A stretch of 64,000 nt of DNA from Epiperipatus broadwayi (GCA_028023455.1 JAQFVV010012423.1:1381273-1445272); one strand, 5' to 3'; numbered from the stretch's first letter, positions 37,352 through 47,660 are shown. The notes: a model not told the origin generated them from the sequence alone. Numbers and translations are program-made.

Positions 37352-37584
37352 AAAGATTTTATTTTAGGTATAATGATTTAGAAACATATCTTTTTTGACA
37401 TTGTGTAATTAATAATTCATTTTTATGACATACCTTTATTGTTAAATTAAATACTTTGAAAATAAAATCTTTTTTGAGGTATTGTGTTTTAGTTTTTACA
37501 CAGATTGCCAAATATTTTGATGAAATCATATTTATTTTTTGTTGTGACTAAGCTGCAATGAAGAACTATCTCTAGTAATTCCCT

Positions 37585-37690
37585 GCATGGTTTGGCATAG
37601 TTTGGTAGAGCATCCACCTTGGTATCAGGAGATCCGAAGATCAATTCTGGAACCCCCAAAGAATAAAACCATATGCCTCTTTTTTATCAC
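37585..37690 (+). repeat. Possible tRNA-derived SINE remnant
   Basis: TGGCATAGTTTGGTAGAGCA resembles a D-arm/box A and AGATCAATTCTGG a box B, followed by a T run at 37678-37685. No target duplication could be identified. It differs from the three Gly-like SINEs. Confidence 0.45.
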
Positions 37691-38744
37691 ATGTAATAAT
37701 GAGATTGTAATCATGCATAAATTAAAAATGTCCATTCATATGCATATTAATGATTGTCCAATTAGAATAGGAGTTGGATTAACAAAAATTTGTTTGCATT
37801 TCCTATTATTTTACAGTTAGATGATTTATTGTTATTCCATCTCCTATTCTGATTGAACAAACATCTATCAAACATTCTTCAGATAATCACAATCTTGTTA
37901 TTATTTGAGATACAAAGTTGTCATTCATTACAGCCTTAGTCTTGATAAAAATGAATGTCATTTCATTAAGATGTTGGCAATCTGTGAAAAAAAGTAATAT
38001 ATGGAATGACCCAAAAAGAATTTTATTTTCATCATGTAACCATGACAATCTCTATTATAAAATAAATATCAAAAGTCTCTATTTTGTGCTTTCGTTTGAG
38101 AGTACCTTCAGTACTTGACAGAACATAGTTAAGGCATTACAACTACGTTATAATGCATATGTTCAGTGTGTAATTTTCTTGGGTTTAAATTACATACCTA
38201 TATACATGTACGCATGCGTTAAAAATAGATTATAATATGGTTCATTATTACACACAAATTTTGGTATTTAAATCATATCTTGGAACCAAATGTTTTGAGT
38301 GTGGAGGACTATATAATGATATATAAACAATAAGTTATAGTAATATAAAATGTTGATTTTAATTAACCACTTTTTCTTCTTTTAAGAGTCAGTAATAAAT
38401 TTTAGTTTTAATATATAATAACATTTAGTTAATTGAGTCTGTTATTATTAAAATAAATATACTTTATCAAATGACAGAAATATTTAGTTTTCTTATTTTC
38501 AGAAAAATAAATTAGACAGTTTAAGATTAATGTCATCAACAAAAAAAAAAAAAAGTTTTTAAAAATGAAAAGTTAAATAACATCACTAATATGTTATGCA
38601 ATCCAAAAATACTAAGTTCTAATGAAATTTGAAAATGATAAGTGTAAATTTTGCCTTGGATTTAGTAAAATGATACACGATTGTGGAATTTAGTACTCGT
38701 TATTATTATAAATTAATTAGCAAGTATTCTAATTAGAAAAAGAA
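37691..38744. other. Gene-free stretch
   Basis: Nothing recognised; the small ORFs at 37918-38118 and nearby match no family. Confidence 0.5.
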
Positions 38745-38945
38745 TAATTAGTCAAGAAATAATATATTATTCTATATATGTTGATGATATTTTTAATAAC
38801 TGGTAATAAAATAGCTATGAAAAATATTTATAATGATTTTAATAATATATATATAAAATTTACAAAAGTAGAATTTGAAGATAAAATTAGATATTTGGAT
38901 ATGGAAATTTACCTATGTAATGATAAAATTAAGAATTTGAAATAC
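38745..38945 (+). pseudogene. Penelope-like reverse transcriptase fragment
   Basis: The plus strand encodes IYYSIYVDDIF at 38762-38794. YVDD (38777-38788) is the polymerase catalytic box. After a frame shift comes IYIKFTKVEFEDKIRYLDME (about 38849-38908). The order YVDDIF, then IKFT.E, then a (F/Y)LD motif is characteristic of Penelope-like element RTs. A related, more decayed copy lies on the minus strand at 46500-47010 with the same IKFTK and YLD words. The fragment lacks the N-terminus and the GIY-YIG endonuclease. It runs directly into a hammerhead-bearing repeat at about 38960, which fits known Penelope-like elements that carry hammerheads in their terminal repeats. Confidence 0.7.
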
Positions 38946-39083
38946 CAGGCACTCTTATACCTCGAGCTTAATTGTAAATATAGAAGATTTGAACTCAGAC
39001 TTTCAAGCCCCTTCACTATCCACACATACTACTGATACCCGTGACCACACACATGCAGAAAAGATTATATATATGTATGGGAG

Positions 39084-39146
39084 ATGCTGATTTCGACCAG
39101 CTGATGAGTGCTGGTTTAGCACGGAATATGCATATTGATGATTATC
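39084..39146 (+). ncRNA. Hammerhead ribozyme H1 (core mutated)
   Basis: CTGATGA (39101-39107) and stem II GTGCT-GGTTT-AGCAC are intact. The second core segment reads GGAA rather than GAAA, and stem I bases CCAG do not match TTGA. It is expected to be inactive or weak. Confidence 0.75.
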
Positions 39147-39310
39147 TTTTCTGCATGTGTGTGGCCAATATTATTGTCACATTCTCAGATTTTCAATGAT
39201 ATGGATGGCTAAAGAGTTGGGGTGTGGAGAAGATTGAAGTTTGTCCATTAAAGTTTAAAGCTTTTTTATTTTAATATAAACTGAGCACTTATTGTATATA
39301 TGTGTAGGAG

Positions 39311-39371
39311 ATGGTAATCTGGACTAACTGATAAGTACTGGTTCAGCATGAAATACATACATTGAAGATCA
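39311..39371 (+). ncRNA. Hammerhead ribozyme H2 (core mutated)
   Basis: The core reads CTGATAA (39328-39334), a change at an essential G. Stem II is GTACT-GGTTC-AGCAT and GAAA is kept. It is aligned to H5 over its whole length, but predicted to be dead. Confidence 0.7.
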
Positions 39372-39732
39372 TTGATCTTTTCCACATGTATGAGGTCATA
39401 TGTATCAGTTATATAAGATGGAGTATATGGTTGTGGAGAGCTTGATAATCTGACTTTTCAAATTCAGTAGTGCTCAATAGATATAAAATTATTTAAATAT
39501 TATTTGAATCTTTCTACTTACTTAGAATTTTAGTACTATAAATGAAGTATTTGTCTAGTCATTAAGTTTGATATGGACAATACATGTAGCAAAATATTAC
39601 ACATTCAACTTGTATTTTGTTTCATCTCTCTTCTGTGTATTCAAATGAATATATTAAAGTCATATATGTGAGGGGTCAGAGTGTCTTACAGTCAACATGG
39701 ATATGATAATAATAATGGCATTAACAAGGACT

Positions 39733-40016
39733 TTGAGCATTTCATCCTCAGATTTCAATGATATGGATGACTGAAGAGTTGGAATGTGAAGATGATTGAA
39801 GCTTGTCCTAAGTTTAAAAAATTACTAATAAAAACTGACCACTGATTGTATATGTGTGTAAGAGATGGTGATCTGGTCCAACTACTAAGTGCTGGTTTAG
39901 CACAAAATATGTATATTGGAGATCATTTATATTTTTCACATTTATGTGGTCATGTGTATCAGTTGTATAAAATAGAGATGGCTGTGGAGAGCTTGACAGT
40001 CTGAGTTCAAGTCCTT
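39733..40016 (+). mobile_element. Hammerhead-bearing repeat, full unit (H3)
   Basis: The most complete plus-strand unit, about 284 bp. It begins TTGAGCATTTCATCC and ends CTGAGTTCAAGTCC. Shared blocks with the other copies include CAGATTTCAATGATATGGAT, TTGAAGCTTGTCC, ACTGATTGTATAT, the ribozyme, TGTGTATCAGTTGTATAA and GTGGAGAGCTTGACAG. There is no ORF. An (AT)n tract follows directly. Confidence 0.75.
39862..39927 (+). ncRNA. Hammerhead ribozyme H3 (core mutated)
   Basis: Stem I (GATC/GATC and CCAA/TTGG) and stem II GTGCT-GGTTT-AGCAC are conserved, but the core reads CTACTAA (39882-39888) and CAAAA in place of CGAAA. Predicted inactive, yet all helices persist. Confidence 0.75.
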
Positions 40017-40620
40017 TCATATATATATATATATATAATGTAATAAGTATAATTCTATAAATGTAATTTTGAAATTTTAATTGCAGATGACTTTTTTAAA
40101 TAGGCAAATTCTCTTAATGCTGATATATTGTGGGTTGATTTTTAACTCACATTTTTTCTTTTTTATTATTCTGCCACTGAACTTATATGATTGGGAAAAT
40201 AAGTTTAACATATAAATCAGTAATTTTTTTTTCTTTTTCAAAAACTGAATTAAGTTAAAGAAAGGGAAAATTAAAAATTGTATTCGTTATTCAAACAAAA
40301 GAAAGAATATAAAGCAAAAGTTTAATATACAATTGCAATTGAATTAGGGAAGCTGCACAAGAGAAAAAATAATAATTCTGCTTGAAAGTTAAATGACATG
40401 TAGCCTTTTTTTTTTCGACAAAGTCATATATTTTATATGGATTTAATAAGACTTCTCTTTTGTTTTTTTAATTTTATATAATGTTATGCACATTTGTTCA
40501 TAATATCATAATCACAGACTCAGCATTAATAAAAATAAAAACAGGGGAAAATTCCCTACTTAATTTGCTTATATATTACATCACAAACACAAGTATAATC
40601 AAGATAAGTTTTACAATTAG

Positions 40621-40722
40621 TTTTTTTTTTTTTTAAGTGTCGTAGCATCGGCCGGGACGCGAACCTGCAACCCGGGCAACTGCCTGGCAGTCGCGCTGAC
40701 CTCTCGACCACCAATGCAAGAC
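40621..40722 (-). mobile_element. Short tRNA-derived SINE, young copy
   Basis: The insert is flanked by TACAATTAGTTTT at 40612-40624 and 40723-40735. On the minus strand it has a box A region (TGGTCGAGAGGTCAGCG), an anticodon-like GACTGCCAGGCAGT, a box B region with AGGTTCGCGTCC, and an A tail of 14. The body is G+C-rich, unlike the surroundings, so it is probably recent. It is Gly-tRNA-like in overall pattern and belongs with the copies at 37250 and 52411. Confidence 0.85.
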
Positions 40723-41138
40723 TACAATTAGTTTTTGACTTTCATATTTATACGATATTGAATACATTTTTGTTTTATTATATAAAAAGAATTTCTGTAA
40801 TTTAAAATGATAGAGTGGCCGAGCCTAAATTAAAAATTTCAGAATCTATTCACAGTTGAGTATATATATATATATATATACAAAACTGATCAAAACTAAT
40901 TGAACATTTTGCAAATGCTCAATCTGCCAATAGGATACTTGAATGTTATACGACTTCTTGAATAATTAGCCATAACCATATACTTATTATATATACATTC
41001 TAATATCATATTAATCTGATATTTTTCTCTTTATCAATGGCTAAATTTAGAATTTCTCATAATATAAATCTTATTGATGCCATAAGTAAATCATATATAT
41101 AATCAAAATTATTTCAAATTATATGTACATGTAAATAG

Positions 41139-41442
41139 AGGAATTTGAACTTGGGATTTTTCAATTTGTTCATCCTCTCCTCTCTCTTTCAAGCAATCAA
41201 TACTCATGGCTACACACATGCGAAAAAGATACATAATCCCCAATATACGTATTTCGTGCAGAACCAGCCCTCATCAGTTGGGTCAAATCATAATCTCCCA
41301 TGCATATATACAATCAGTGCTCAACTTATGTTAAGATAATAATTCCTCAAACTTTAATGGACAGGATTCAATCTTCTCACCGTTCTAACTAACTATTCAA
41401 TCGTCCATTTCTTTGAAAAACTGATGATGATAGAATGCTCAA
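41139..41442 (-). mobile_element. Hammerhead-bearing repeat, full unit, minus strand (H4)
   Basis: Read on the minus strand it begins TTGAGCATTCTATC and ends AGTTCAAATTCC, matching both ends of the H3 unit, with the ribozyme in the same relative place. Length about 304 bp. No clear target duplication; both flanks are AT-rich and similar. Confidence 0.75.
41231..41296 (-). ncRNA. Hammerhead ribozyme H4 (core intact)
   Basis: On the minus strand CTGATGA (41277-41271) and GAAA (41255-41252) are intact. Stem I next to the cut is CCCAA/TTGGG, five perfect pairs. Stem II is GGGCT...TGCAC with one mismatch at the second pair. Stem III is the palindromic ATACGTAT. The predicted cut follows A at 41244. 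It may be active, with a weakened stem II. Confidence 0.75.
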
Positions 41443-43731
41443 ATATGTATACATTATTCCTGTAATTTAATTTAATTTGTAAGTGAACTTTATTAAGATT
41501 TTTTATTTAAAAACTCCATCCTGTTATTAATTTATTATCTTTTTCTTTTTTCTTTCTTGATTTAGTACTATTATCAAAGTATGTTATATTTCCCTTTAGT
41601 ATTTTTTAATCATGTATAAACATATTATATATTTTTTATATTAAGTTTTTTATTTCAATATAGCAATTTACAATTCATTTCCACCTTTCACATTCAATTT
41701 ATTGTGTATATTGAATATATATATCAATTTGTTTTTCCAAAGTTAATCAAAACAGGTTAATAGCTAATAGAATTAGGTATTAACTTTTAATAACTGGCAG
41801 TGGTAGTCCATCATTGTTCCAAATTTCTTAATTTATTTTAGCATCTCCAATTTAAAATTACATCACAAACCATAATAAACTTTTTTTATGTCATTAAAAT
41901 TCATATATCTTATAATTTGCCTATTTTTTAAATAGGAAATGCAAATTTAATTTTTAAATTTTATAATCTTAACTATTACGTGAAATTTTAAATAACTATG
42001 AGTAACATAAGATTGAAAACCTATATGTTGTTGAATATTAAATATACAATATATACATATGCGTATGTGTGTTATATGAAACTGACAATGAAGTAACTGC
42101 AATGTCTCTGAGCCAACTATTAACAAATAATCATCTGTCAATAAACAAAAGAAATTGAATGAGACTGTCTATTTCTTTGGCTCTAATGTTATTTAAGCAT
42201 ATATTTATTGAAATGCTAAAATTGCAACAGAGCTAAAGGAAAAAGTGGTGTTATTCTCTGTTTCATTTATTAATGAATGATTATTAATTTTTACCTAGCT
42301 GATTGCAGTTTCTCCTGCTTCAATTTCACATTCATTAAGCTATGATTATATATATTGAAATGAACAATGTATTATTCATTTCAATAAAAAAAATTTTTAA
42401 GCAATTAAAGTGATAATGCAAATTAAAAATAAAATAAAAAAAAACTTTCTCTTCTTTTTCAATCAGACTGGATTTTTTCTTCATTCAAATCTAACAAACC
42501 TTCACTATGTTTAGTGGGTTAAAAAAAAAGAGAAACAACTATTGATCCAACCTGGAATGCTTGACATGTTACTTGAAATAACTGATAAAAACAACAACAC
42601 CTGTTTTAAATGATAAAACTGGAAATTATAAGAGTATATTATAATAAATGAATTGTTATAATAATATTTGTCAGAAATAAAAAATAAATTAACAATTATT
42701 TTATTTTGTAAGTTTTATATTTAAAGGATTGATTGAACTTTATTTTAATTATTTTGAGTTTATATTTAACTTCTGTTAACTAATATTATATGTAGAATTG
42801 TCAGTTAAAAAAAAAGAAAAAAAAGTTCATTGTATTGATAATATAACATATATAATACCTGTTAAATAGATGTTACTTTGTACAAATTATTAGTATAAAA
42901 GGGAAAAGTAAAGAAATAATAATGTAAAATGCAATATTCTCACATAAATTGTCCAAGCATTGAATAATTATAGTTAATGATGTAATTGTATCAACCAAGT
43001 TCATTCATTCATATTTCATTTTGGTAAATTAGAGATCAGTCTTGGAATGAGCCATCTGTTTAAGCAGTAATTTTATTGAATTAGGATTAAAATCTAAAAA
43101 AACATCATTCATCACAGTTAATTGTTAAATAAAGATAACATTGATATCTATCCCATATAAAATATATGCATGTGTTGGTATTAGGAAATATATGAGTCAA
43201 AGAAATGTTTTATGTTCATATGTACAGAGAGTTATGTTTTAAGTCTATTCAAGATGAGGTTCACTATACAGTAAATGTACTTTATTATTTATAACTATAT
43301 AAATACTGTAATGTAAATGAAGATTAAAATTATACTTTACAATGAAATATTGTACATTTATATACAATAATTGTCTTTCAGTGTGCATGGAATAAGACAA
43401 TAATCTAGAAAGATTAAAGGGACTTCACTAAAAAAAATTTTTTTTTAATCAAACTATTGTCGTATAATTTGTTAACTTCTTTAAATGTAAGATTGCATGA
43501 TTTACATTCATTTATCAGAAATAAATTGTATTCTTCATGATCTAGCCAAGTATTACAAATAGGAATTGTATCTGGTGATCATTATCATTAAGTGAAATAA
43601 AATACTGTTTTAAATAAATATTTGTTAGTTTATCTTCTGATAGTCAAAGTCAGGTGGTACTATGTAAATTATATAAATAAAAATAAATGTAAATTATTGA
43701 AATATGTTTAGTTTGGCTAATACAATATATA
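41443..43731. other. Gene-free AT-rich stretch
   Basis: About 2.3 kb with no recognisable gene, RNA or bounded element. Confidence 0.55.
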
Positions 43732-43832
43732 TACAGGGTGGCCCAAAAGTAGGTTTACAGTTATTAAACTACATTCCTCAGAGTATAAATCTAACTTACA
43801 TAAACAGCTTTTTCCTTGCTGATTGTAATTAA

Positions 43833-45306
43833 ATGGATATTAAAGCAGTATTGGAAGTCTGAAAATACCGAGATAGTACTACAGCATGGCAAGAAACTTT
43901 TAACACTTCTCCACCTTCATGACAAACAATTTATCATCTAAGGAATAAATTTGATGAAACAGGTTCAGTGAGTAATGCACTGAAATCTGGATGTCCTAAA
44001 ACTTCTGACACCAAAGAAAATGAAATGTTAGTGGCTATGACATTTGTGAACAGTCCAAGGAAATCCACACAATGTGCTTCTGCAGAACTATCCATACCAA
44101 GAACATCATTGCAATGCTTAATGTGTAAACTGAAATTAAAACCTTACCGACCATGACTAGTACATGGTCTTTTAAACCACTAAACATCACATGATCACTA
44201 TCTCATACTAGCACAATAATTGTTATTAAACAATTCAAAACAAAACAACACTCTCCATATAGTAGTGCCATCTTGTGCTAACAAGAGCAATTAAGCTACT
44301 GAGCTTGGATTGAAAATATTAATAGTGTTTTCAATTTCATTCTCATAGTTTTGTAGTAAAATAGAGTTAAAAGGTGGGTGCTGGAGGGTTGCATTAGATC
44401 CTAATATCTAGGTGCAGTGCTCTCAGATCCAAGGCTCCTCACTGATGAAGGCCACAAGCCAGAAACTAGTCTGGGGATATTGGATGAGTAGGCACTAGAT
44501 AGGGATTTTATGCACAAGCCTTCTGGCATCCATTGATTGCTCTTGTTAGCACAAGATGGCACTACTATATGGAGAGTGTTGTTTTGTTTTGAATTGTTTT
44601 AACATGGTCTTTTAGAGGATGATGCAGATCATCAGCTGCGGTTCTGTGAAATGATGCATAATCAATTTACTGGAGAAGAACATGTCATTTTGGATAAAAT
44701 TATTTGGTCAGATGAGGCTTGCTTTAAATTATCTGGTCATGTGAACAGGAATAACTGTTTGTACTGGGTTGATGAAAACCCTCATTTGACCATAGAGACT
44801 GAACTAAACCAGCCTGGCATTACACTTTGGGGTGTATTATCAAGTGAAGGTATTGGTGGGCCCATTTTTTTAAATAGAACTATAAATGGAGAGAACTACC
44901 TGGACATGCTTCGTGAAGTAGTAATGCCACAATTCAAAACTAAACCTAACTTTGACAAACTTTTCTTTCAGCAGGATGGAGCACCACCACATTATGCATC
45001 TACAGTAAGAGACTACCTTAACCAAGTTTTTCCACAGCATTGGTTCGGAAGAAGGGGCAGCATCGAATGGTCATCACATTCACCTGACCTGACACCTATG
45101 GATTTCTTTTTTTGGGGTGTTGTTAAGAACAAGGTTTATGAGAAGAAACCCAAAACAATAAATGATTTAAAAGATTACATTCATCTCACATTCACAGAAA
45201 TTGATGAAGAGTGGAATTTGTGCTGCACTGTGTGTCAGAGTGTCCTGGATAGATTTGAAGAATGTTGCAATGTTGAAGGAGGATATTTTGAGCATTTGAG
45301 AGATTA
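43833..45306 (+). pseudogene. mariner transposase, interrupted
   Basis: The N-terminal part (43833-44160) holds helix-turn-helix-like DNA-binding sequence, with stop codons at codon 10 and further on. The C-terminal part (44615-45306) is one long frame with the catalytic triad: D in IIWSDEACF, D in FFQQDGAPPHY and D in SPDLTPMDFFFWG. There are 41 residues between the second D and the last D, a DD41D spacing known for some mariner-like lineages. The enzyme would cut and paste the element at TA sites. The two halves are separated by an inserted fold-back element at 44175-44601. The frame is otherwise readable across the insertion point. Confidence 0.9.
44175..44601. mobile_element. Fold-back element A inserted in the mariner
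   Basis: A 427-bp insert flanked by a 13-bp direct duplication ACATGGTCTTTTA (44162-44174 and 44602-44614). It holds a perfect 63-bp inverted repeat, 44229-44291 against 44536-44598, with a ~244-bp loop. The left ~54 bp (AACCACTAAACATCACATG...) lie outside the inverted repeat and recur in element B. The loop carries CTGATGA (44442-44448), a GGC-CACAA-GCC hairpin and GAAAC. No ORF. A 13-bp duplication suits retroelement-type integration better than cut-and-paste transposons. Confidence 0.85.
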
Positions 45307-45416
45307 AATTGTTATGGTTATGTTAACAGGTATAACGAATTTTCCGCTGTTCTAGTGTCGAATTTTCAAATAAATAGTCTACGTGATAACTGTAAACCTA
45401 CTTTTGGGTCACCCTG

Positions 45417-45908
45417 TATACACACAACCCTGATGGTTATACTTTAACTTTCAACAGCTAACTATTTCGTAAGAGCATAATATGAACCTCGCACTCAGTG
45501 AATGACAATTTCTGTTCCAATTTCATGCATATAGTATTATTTCAAGTTCATTTAAATTAGATATAATAAAATGTATAATCTAACAATACAAAAGACCAAA
45601 CTAATAATAATTAGTTATATTTTCTGATTACCTGGTCCGCATTTATTATTGCAAGAGTTTGGCAAAGCCTATAATTTATTCTCTTTTTTTCCTCTAGAGC
45701 ATATTTACCAGATCTGATTGATACCAGCTTTAAGCACCAATTTTATGTTTATATCACCTTTTATTTTATAATTGCATATTAATTTGTTTAAGTTTTTACA
45801 ATTTGACCATCTTATGATCATGTTTTATCTATATAATTTTTATTTTTTTATTAATGTATTTTAAATTTTAGGGTAGTACAAAAGTTTTATCCATTTTTTA
45901 TTAAAACT
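45417..45908. other. Spacer between mariner and microsatellite
   Basis: AT-rich; nothing recognised. Confidence 0.5.
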
Positions 45909-45948
45909 ATTATTATAATAATAATAATAATAATTATTATTATTATTA
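45909..45948. repeat. (TAA/TTA)n microsatellite
   Basis: ATA repeats switching to ATT, directly before fold-back element B. Confidence 0.85.
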
Positions 45949-46159
45949 AACCACTAAACATCACATGATCACCATCTCTTATACTAGCACATAATTGTTA
46001 TTAAACAAGGCAAAACTCTCCATACAGTAGTGCCACCCAGTGCCAAACCGAATCCCCATCTAGTGCCTACTCATCCAATATCCCCAGATTAGTTTCTGGC
46101 ATGCATTGATTACTCTGGTTGGCACTGGGTGGCACTACTGTATGGAGAGTTTTGCCTTG

Positions 46160-46165
<6 letters not shown>
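45949..46165. mobile_element. Fold-back element B
   Basis: Starts with AACCACTAAACATCACATG exactly like element A, followed by the same ATTGTTATTAAACAA junction. It then has a perfect 44-bp inverted repeat, 46003-46046 against 46119-46162, and a 72-bp loop. The loop shares TAGTGCCTACTCATCCAATA with element A but in the opposite direction, while TTCTGGCATGCATTGAT next to the right arm runs the same way as in A. (ATT)n lies on both sides, so target duplications cannot be read. Confidence 0.8.
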
Positions 46166-46197
<32 letters not shown>

Positions 46198-46228
46198 CAT
46201 CATCATCATCATTATTATTATTACTATA

Positions 46229-46300
<72 letters not shown>

Positions 46301-46302
46301 TA
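46162..46302. repeat. Compound (ATT)n-(ATC)n-(ACT)n-(ATT)n microsatellite
   Basis: About 140 bp of trinucleotide repeats with interior blocks that differ by one base. The Ile/Thr- and Tyr-rich ORFs read through it are artefacts of repeat translation. Confidence 0.95.
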
Positions 46303-46499
46303 ATTTCGATTGTTTATAATTGAAAAATATATATTTAATATTCCTAGAGGCATATACATAGATTTTGTATAATTCAATAAATAGTTCCTTTTTAAAATTT
46401 TTATCTTGATTATGTTTATCATTTCTATAGTTACAATTTTTAATAACTACTATCTATTGCATTCGTGTTTGCTGTGATTCTGTAGAAATTATTTTTCTT

Positions 46500-47010
46500 A
46501 ATTTATTATCTTTAATAAAATGTTTTAATATAATTTTGTTATTATCTATATTACTATCAATATCTAACTACTTTAATATCAAATTCTCCTTTTGTAAATT
46601 TAATATTATATATGCATATTATTATTAATTTATTATATATGTTATCATAGCTCATCTGTTACTATTTATTAAAATATTATCTACATATTGAGAATAATGT
46701 ATTAATTCTTGACATTAGTTTTTTTGTTAATTATATTTGTTTTTAATTCGTTCATAAATATTAATGACATTAACTTATTAATTGCACATTCCATTACCCA
46801 TAATTTATATATAGCCCAATATATAAACTATTACATGTCAATGTTAAGACTTCTTCTATAATATGTATTATATTTATATCATTGATGTATAGATGTAGTT
46901 TTGTATTAATATTTATATAGTTTTCATTCTTGAACCACTTAGATACATTTTCTCTATATTCATTGTAACTATACATTGATTTCTATACAGTTTTATATTA
47001 TTTAATTTTT
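46500..47010 (-). pseudogene. Penelope-like reverse transcriptase remnant
   Basis: On the minus strand: VTMNIEKMY at about 46944-46969 (resembling the FD.K.MYT motif of Penelope-type RTs), a readable 60-residue frame at 46794-46976, HYSQYVDNILI around 46676-46687 (YVDN for the catalytic YVDD), and NIKFTKGEF at 46581-46605 followed in another frame by YLDI. The order and words match the fragment at 38745-38945, so both belong to one family. Stops and frame shifts are frequent. No GIY-YIG endonuclease was found. The upstream part, if any, beyond 47010 is not recognisable. Confidence 0.55.
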
Positions 47011-47415
47011 TACAATATCACCCGTATTTTTTATACAGGAAGTTCTCCATATTTTATACTATTTGCTATCCATTTATTTTAGTACGTGCAAAATTTCTGT
47101 AAAATAAAGTAGCTAAAGTAAAATAATAATCTCAATGGATAATTATCTTTATGATTTTAACATTAGTAAAATTAAAAAGAAAAATACAATAATTTATATT
47201 GATTTATATTTATAATTTTGCATTTTTTTTATTTTATTTCATAATTTTATATATTTTGATTTTATTATATTAATATAATTTTTTGTTAATTTGTTGTATC
47301 CCTTCTTTTATATATATATTCTGTATTTTTATTTAATCATTATAATACATAAAAACAAATCTATTACCTTTATTCCTTTTACATATGATAATCTTTTCAA
47401 CATTACAAATATTAA

Positions 47416-47660
47416 AAGTATATACTCTTATTCTTCTCCTTTACTTTCTTTGCATTTATTCATATATTCATATATATTGTTTATAATAATTCCTCTCATA
47501 TAAACTTTAATGCAAATTTTTTTTAATAAAACTTTTTTTTTTCTGTAGAGGAAATTGAGAACGCTCCGATGAAGCCCGCTGGACAGTTGAAACTGTCAAG
47601 AAAATAAAGAAGTTTTATTGAAAATTTTTTGCATTAAAGTGTATATAAGAGGAATTATAT
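47416..47660. repeat. Fold-back hairpin repeat with GATGAAG...GAAAC motif in the loop
   Basis: Left arm 47486-47536 (AATTCCTCTCATATAAACTT...) and right arm 47606-47658 (...AAGTGTATATAAGAGGAATT) are inverted, about 50 bp each. The ~70-bp loop holds CGATGAAGCCCGC then GGACAGTTGAAACTGTC, where GACAGTT/AACTGTC can pair. Sequence left of the arm (47416-47485) matches 20486-20560. The repeat is part of the family at 35030 and 20486. Confidence 0.75.

Larger units (their letters stand above)
38960..39480 (+). mobile_element. Hammerhead-bearing repeat, partial tandem pair (H1-H2)
   Basis: Two hammerhead domains in the same orientation, with CTGAT boxes 227 bp apart. The left border (38982-39064) is an inverted copy of the repeat's own tail: TTGAACTCAGACTTTCAAG here corresponds to the complement of the tail at 39994-40016. 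The first unit breaks off at about 39166 and the second begins near 39182 with TCTCAGATTTTCAATGATAT, a stretch shared with 39748-39765. An inverted flank of this kind is a known habit of Penelope-type insertions. Confidence 0.7.
43734..45416 (+). mobile_element. mariner-family DNA transposon
   Basis: A 1,683-bp element with 31-bp terminal inverted repeats (43734-43764 and 45386-45416) that differ at one position. Both begin CAGGGTG and share CCCAAAAGTAGGTTTACAG. A TA flanks each end (43732-43733, 45417-45418), the mariner target duplication. The transposase lies between them on the plus strand and is broken by stops and by a 427-bp insertion. Without that insertion and one duplication copy the element would be about 1.24 kb, a normal mariner size. 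Confidence 0.92.

Noticed and set aside
46106-46323. Ile/Thr-rich and Tyr/His-rich ORFs
   Set aside because: They are translations of the (ATT)n-(ATC)n-(ACT)n microsatellite in two frames.
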